Shown here piece after piece: positions 62,001 through 64,000 of a stretch of 64,000 bases of DNA. The stretch is taken from the NCBI GenBank assembly GCA_034190875.2, contig CM067348.1, forward strand, positions 26,505,591 to 26,569,590, given 5' to 3'. How positions within the stretch are numbered: the stretch's first letter is position 1; every line of letters begins with the position of its first letter. This DNA is from Urechis unicinctus (taxonomy: Eukaryota > Annelida > Polychaeta > Xenopneusta > Urechidae). The notes beneath the pieces were generated by a model. That model was not told the origin of the DNA and did no database searches. It was given only the letters and a program-made list of their open reading frames with translations. The position numbers and the translations under genes are program-made.

Positions 62001-63160
62001 ACCCATGCACACAGCAGCGTACTAACGACGTGAGCTTGGTTGGTGAGTGCATGTAATCCAAATGTGTCCTGCCATTATAGTACGGGGTAGACTAGTAAGA
62101 CTAGGAGAGGATATTATTTTTTGACGTGCATGCGAAAGAATTGCAGCTACCATTACAACAATCTTCTGATGGAGCTTTCAGAGATACTTATTAGTCTACA
62201 CTTGTGGAAAGTTTTATAGAATTTGGACGTTAGTAGAACTTAAATACCATCCCATCTGGGTTTGTTTCCCCTATTTCCTACGCTGTTTAGTGGTTGCAGT
62301 AAATAACTAAGTTGAAGTTATCACCTCTAAGATTTTTGCTCAGAACACATGTCCATCACCGAAGTACCTCAGTGATGCTAGATCTACTTATTCCCGGAAA
62401 AAACTCATTAGATTATGATTTTATTTGCGCCGGTTTAGTGAAATGTCTGTCCAGGTTATCTGCAGAGAGCAAAATACGTCCAACATTTCATATCAGGTAA
62501 ACACGGACCAGGTTATGATCACGTTTTCCTCGGATCGGCATACGCTATGATCGCTTTCAAAACATTGAAGTCACTGTACTGATAGTGCGATGCATAATTC
62601 ACTCAGCTGATGCGATGTTTTGATGAGTAGGTGAAAGTTGGTTTGACCCCTCCAACGTGAACAGTACATTGGGACACATTTGATTACTGGAAAATCTATT
62701 TTTAGCTGTTGATAACATGGTTGTACTTGGAAATCATTATTAAACGTTTTAGTTTAATATGAACCTTTCCATTTGTATGCTGCCCCATGAGGCAATATTG
62801 CTGCTTCTCAGTGTTACGTGGTTATGTCTATGTGTCTGACATATCGTGCGTTCAAATAATTGTTCAGTAATCTGTTGTGGTTATGCGCTGGTGGTTTGCA
62901 TGATTCGGATGATCACGTTAAATAGCGGTCCAATCTCGGAAAGGGGATGCAGCCAACCGGGAAGCTCACAAGAATACTGCTTATACACTGCTTGAATTAA
63001 AACAGTCTTCCGATTGATCGTTCAGTAGTAATGATGCAAGTTTATACTTGACATTTGCATAAACTTGGAGAAAATGTAATTGAATTTGACTCTTCGAACA
63101 GTTTGCTGGTGAAGAATACAACACATTTCTACATTTGTTCATGAATATTATTTCTAATAT
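62000..63160. other. Diverged copy of 41000-42200
   Basis: Shares aattcactcagctgatgcga (near 62598) and flanks with 41862. No gene supported. Confidence 0.4.
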
Positions 63161-63960
63161 TACAGACCCTTTTAGTGGGGTTGTTCTCCTTAATTGATTC
63201 CTAAATGCAGTAAATATGCAACTTCAAGCTATTTTTAATATGAATAATAGACTTGAGTATTTTTGCGCACTGAACACAAGTCAATCACTAAGGGATCTCA
63301 GTGATATTAGATCTATCCAACAGGGCTTGACAAGATAGATAGAGCAATGGTCCCGGGCCAGTAACCCAGCCGTTCGGGCCAGTAGGTTTCCTTATCAGCG
63401 CGCCCGATCAGGCTGGTGAAAATTTCGCCACTCTGGTTATTTTTCGTTGCCGCGGATTTGAGGTTGGCGCCCAGCTTCGTGACTAATTAAGTTGCGGGGG
63501 ACAGTGAACGCTAGGTCACGCCATTAGCGCATTGTTAGCGCTATTTGCTTTAGGTATCAACCAGCCAGTCAATCGTAATTGCCACCAAAAGATTAAACAT
63601 TGATTATAAAAATTTCAACTCCCAGGCAGACGATGCTGTTAGCTGGATGTAACAGAGAAGTTGTTATCTGATCTGTAACGAATGAAACGAACAGCTTTAT
63701 CGCAATGAGAAACACCTCATTCTAGACTTGCTACGCGGATAAACTGTGCGTCAACGTTAAGCTGGTGAACGTAGTCGCCCTACTCCGTACTCGGCTACCT
63801 CGTCTTCAGCTATGACGATGTCTTGATCGAGCGTCAACTGTCAATCTTGCACTTCTCTAAACCATGAACAGAGCTCAATATATAAGCGGCGCATCTGCCG
63901 AGTTTTATTCCATTTCAGTGATCGAATAAAATGGAAATTATGGAAGCATCAGACTTTATT
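63160..63960. other. Segment absent from the paralogous site at about 42240
   Basis: Flanks on both sides match 42190-42290 (for example gtacgagctatcgcaaacaa at 63965 and 42244), but about 800 bp here are absent there. No ORF was seen. Near 63900 an imperfect inverted repeat ttattccatttcagtgatcgaataaaatgg could form a hairpin. It may be a small non-autonomous insertion. Confidence 0.4.
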
Positions 63961-64000
63961 TAAAGTACGAGCTATCGCAAACAAGGCAGTTCCTAGCTCA

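Overview
This is an animal nuclear contig, not a bacterial one. Genes are split by GT-AG introns. LINE and Ty3/gypsy relics, micro- and minisatellites and a 100-N assembly gap are present. I think a marine lophotrochozoan, probably a mollusc, is most likely, but no single gene proves this.

Layout. Positions 1-2460 hold a decayed cluster of virus-like mobile-element genes on both strands. Positions 2650-3880 hold a Ty3/gypsy pol relic, with a 32-bp minisatellite grown inside its RNase H coding sequence. Positions 4870-6050 hold a decayed cysteine-rich multicopy protein. About 6.1-10.9 kb is almost featureless. From 11 to 62 kb, excluding 44.6-48.7 kb, one gene family dominates, always on the minus strand: membrane receptors with a signal peptide, two C-type-lectin-like domains (CTLDs), a short stalk, one membrane helix and a tyrosine-containing tail. 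I find two apparently intact genes: 15768-18698 (tail with an ITAM-like/ITIM-like tyrosine cluster) and 48763-53964 (different tail, stalk exon triplicated). One gene is cut by the gap (11380-13078). One is a recent copy with a frameshift and a lost splice site (28203-31117). Several others are pseudogenes. A tandem duplication of about 12.4 kb (14.5-26.9 and 26.9-39.2 kb) made two of the receptor loci, two pseudogenes and two LINE copies.

The receptor genes share a 5' module: a conserved promoter or 5'UTR block ending in a CAG|GTGAGT donor. All coding introns up to the membrane exon are phase 1, which lets exons be added or lost without frame damage. The stalk triplication fits this.

Between the arrays, on the plus strand at 45578-48088, I assembled a three-exon gene for a 56-residue protein. 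All splice phases agree, and two RFX X-box-like sites lie at its start, so I suggest a motile-cilium microprotein. It converges tail to tail with the 48763-53964 receptor.

All exon models were built by hand from splice signals, reading frame and comparison between paralogues in this window. No search or transcript data were used.
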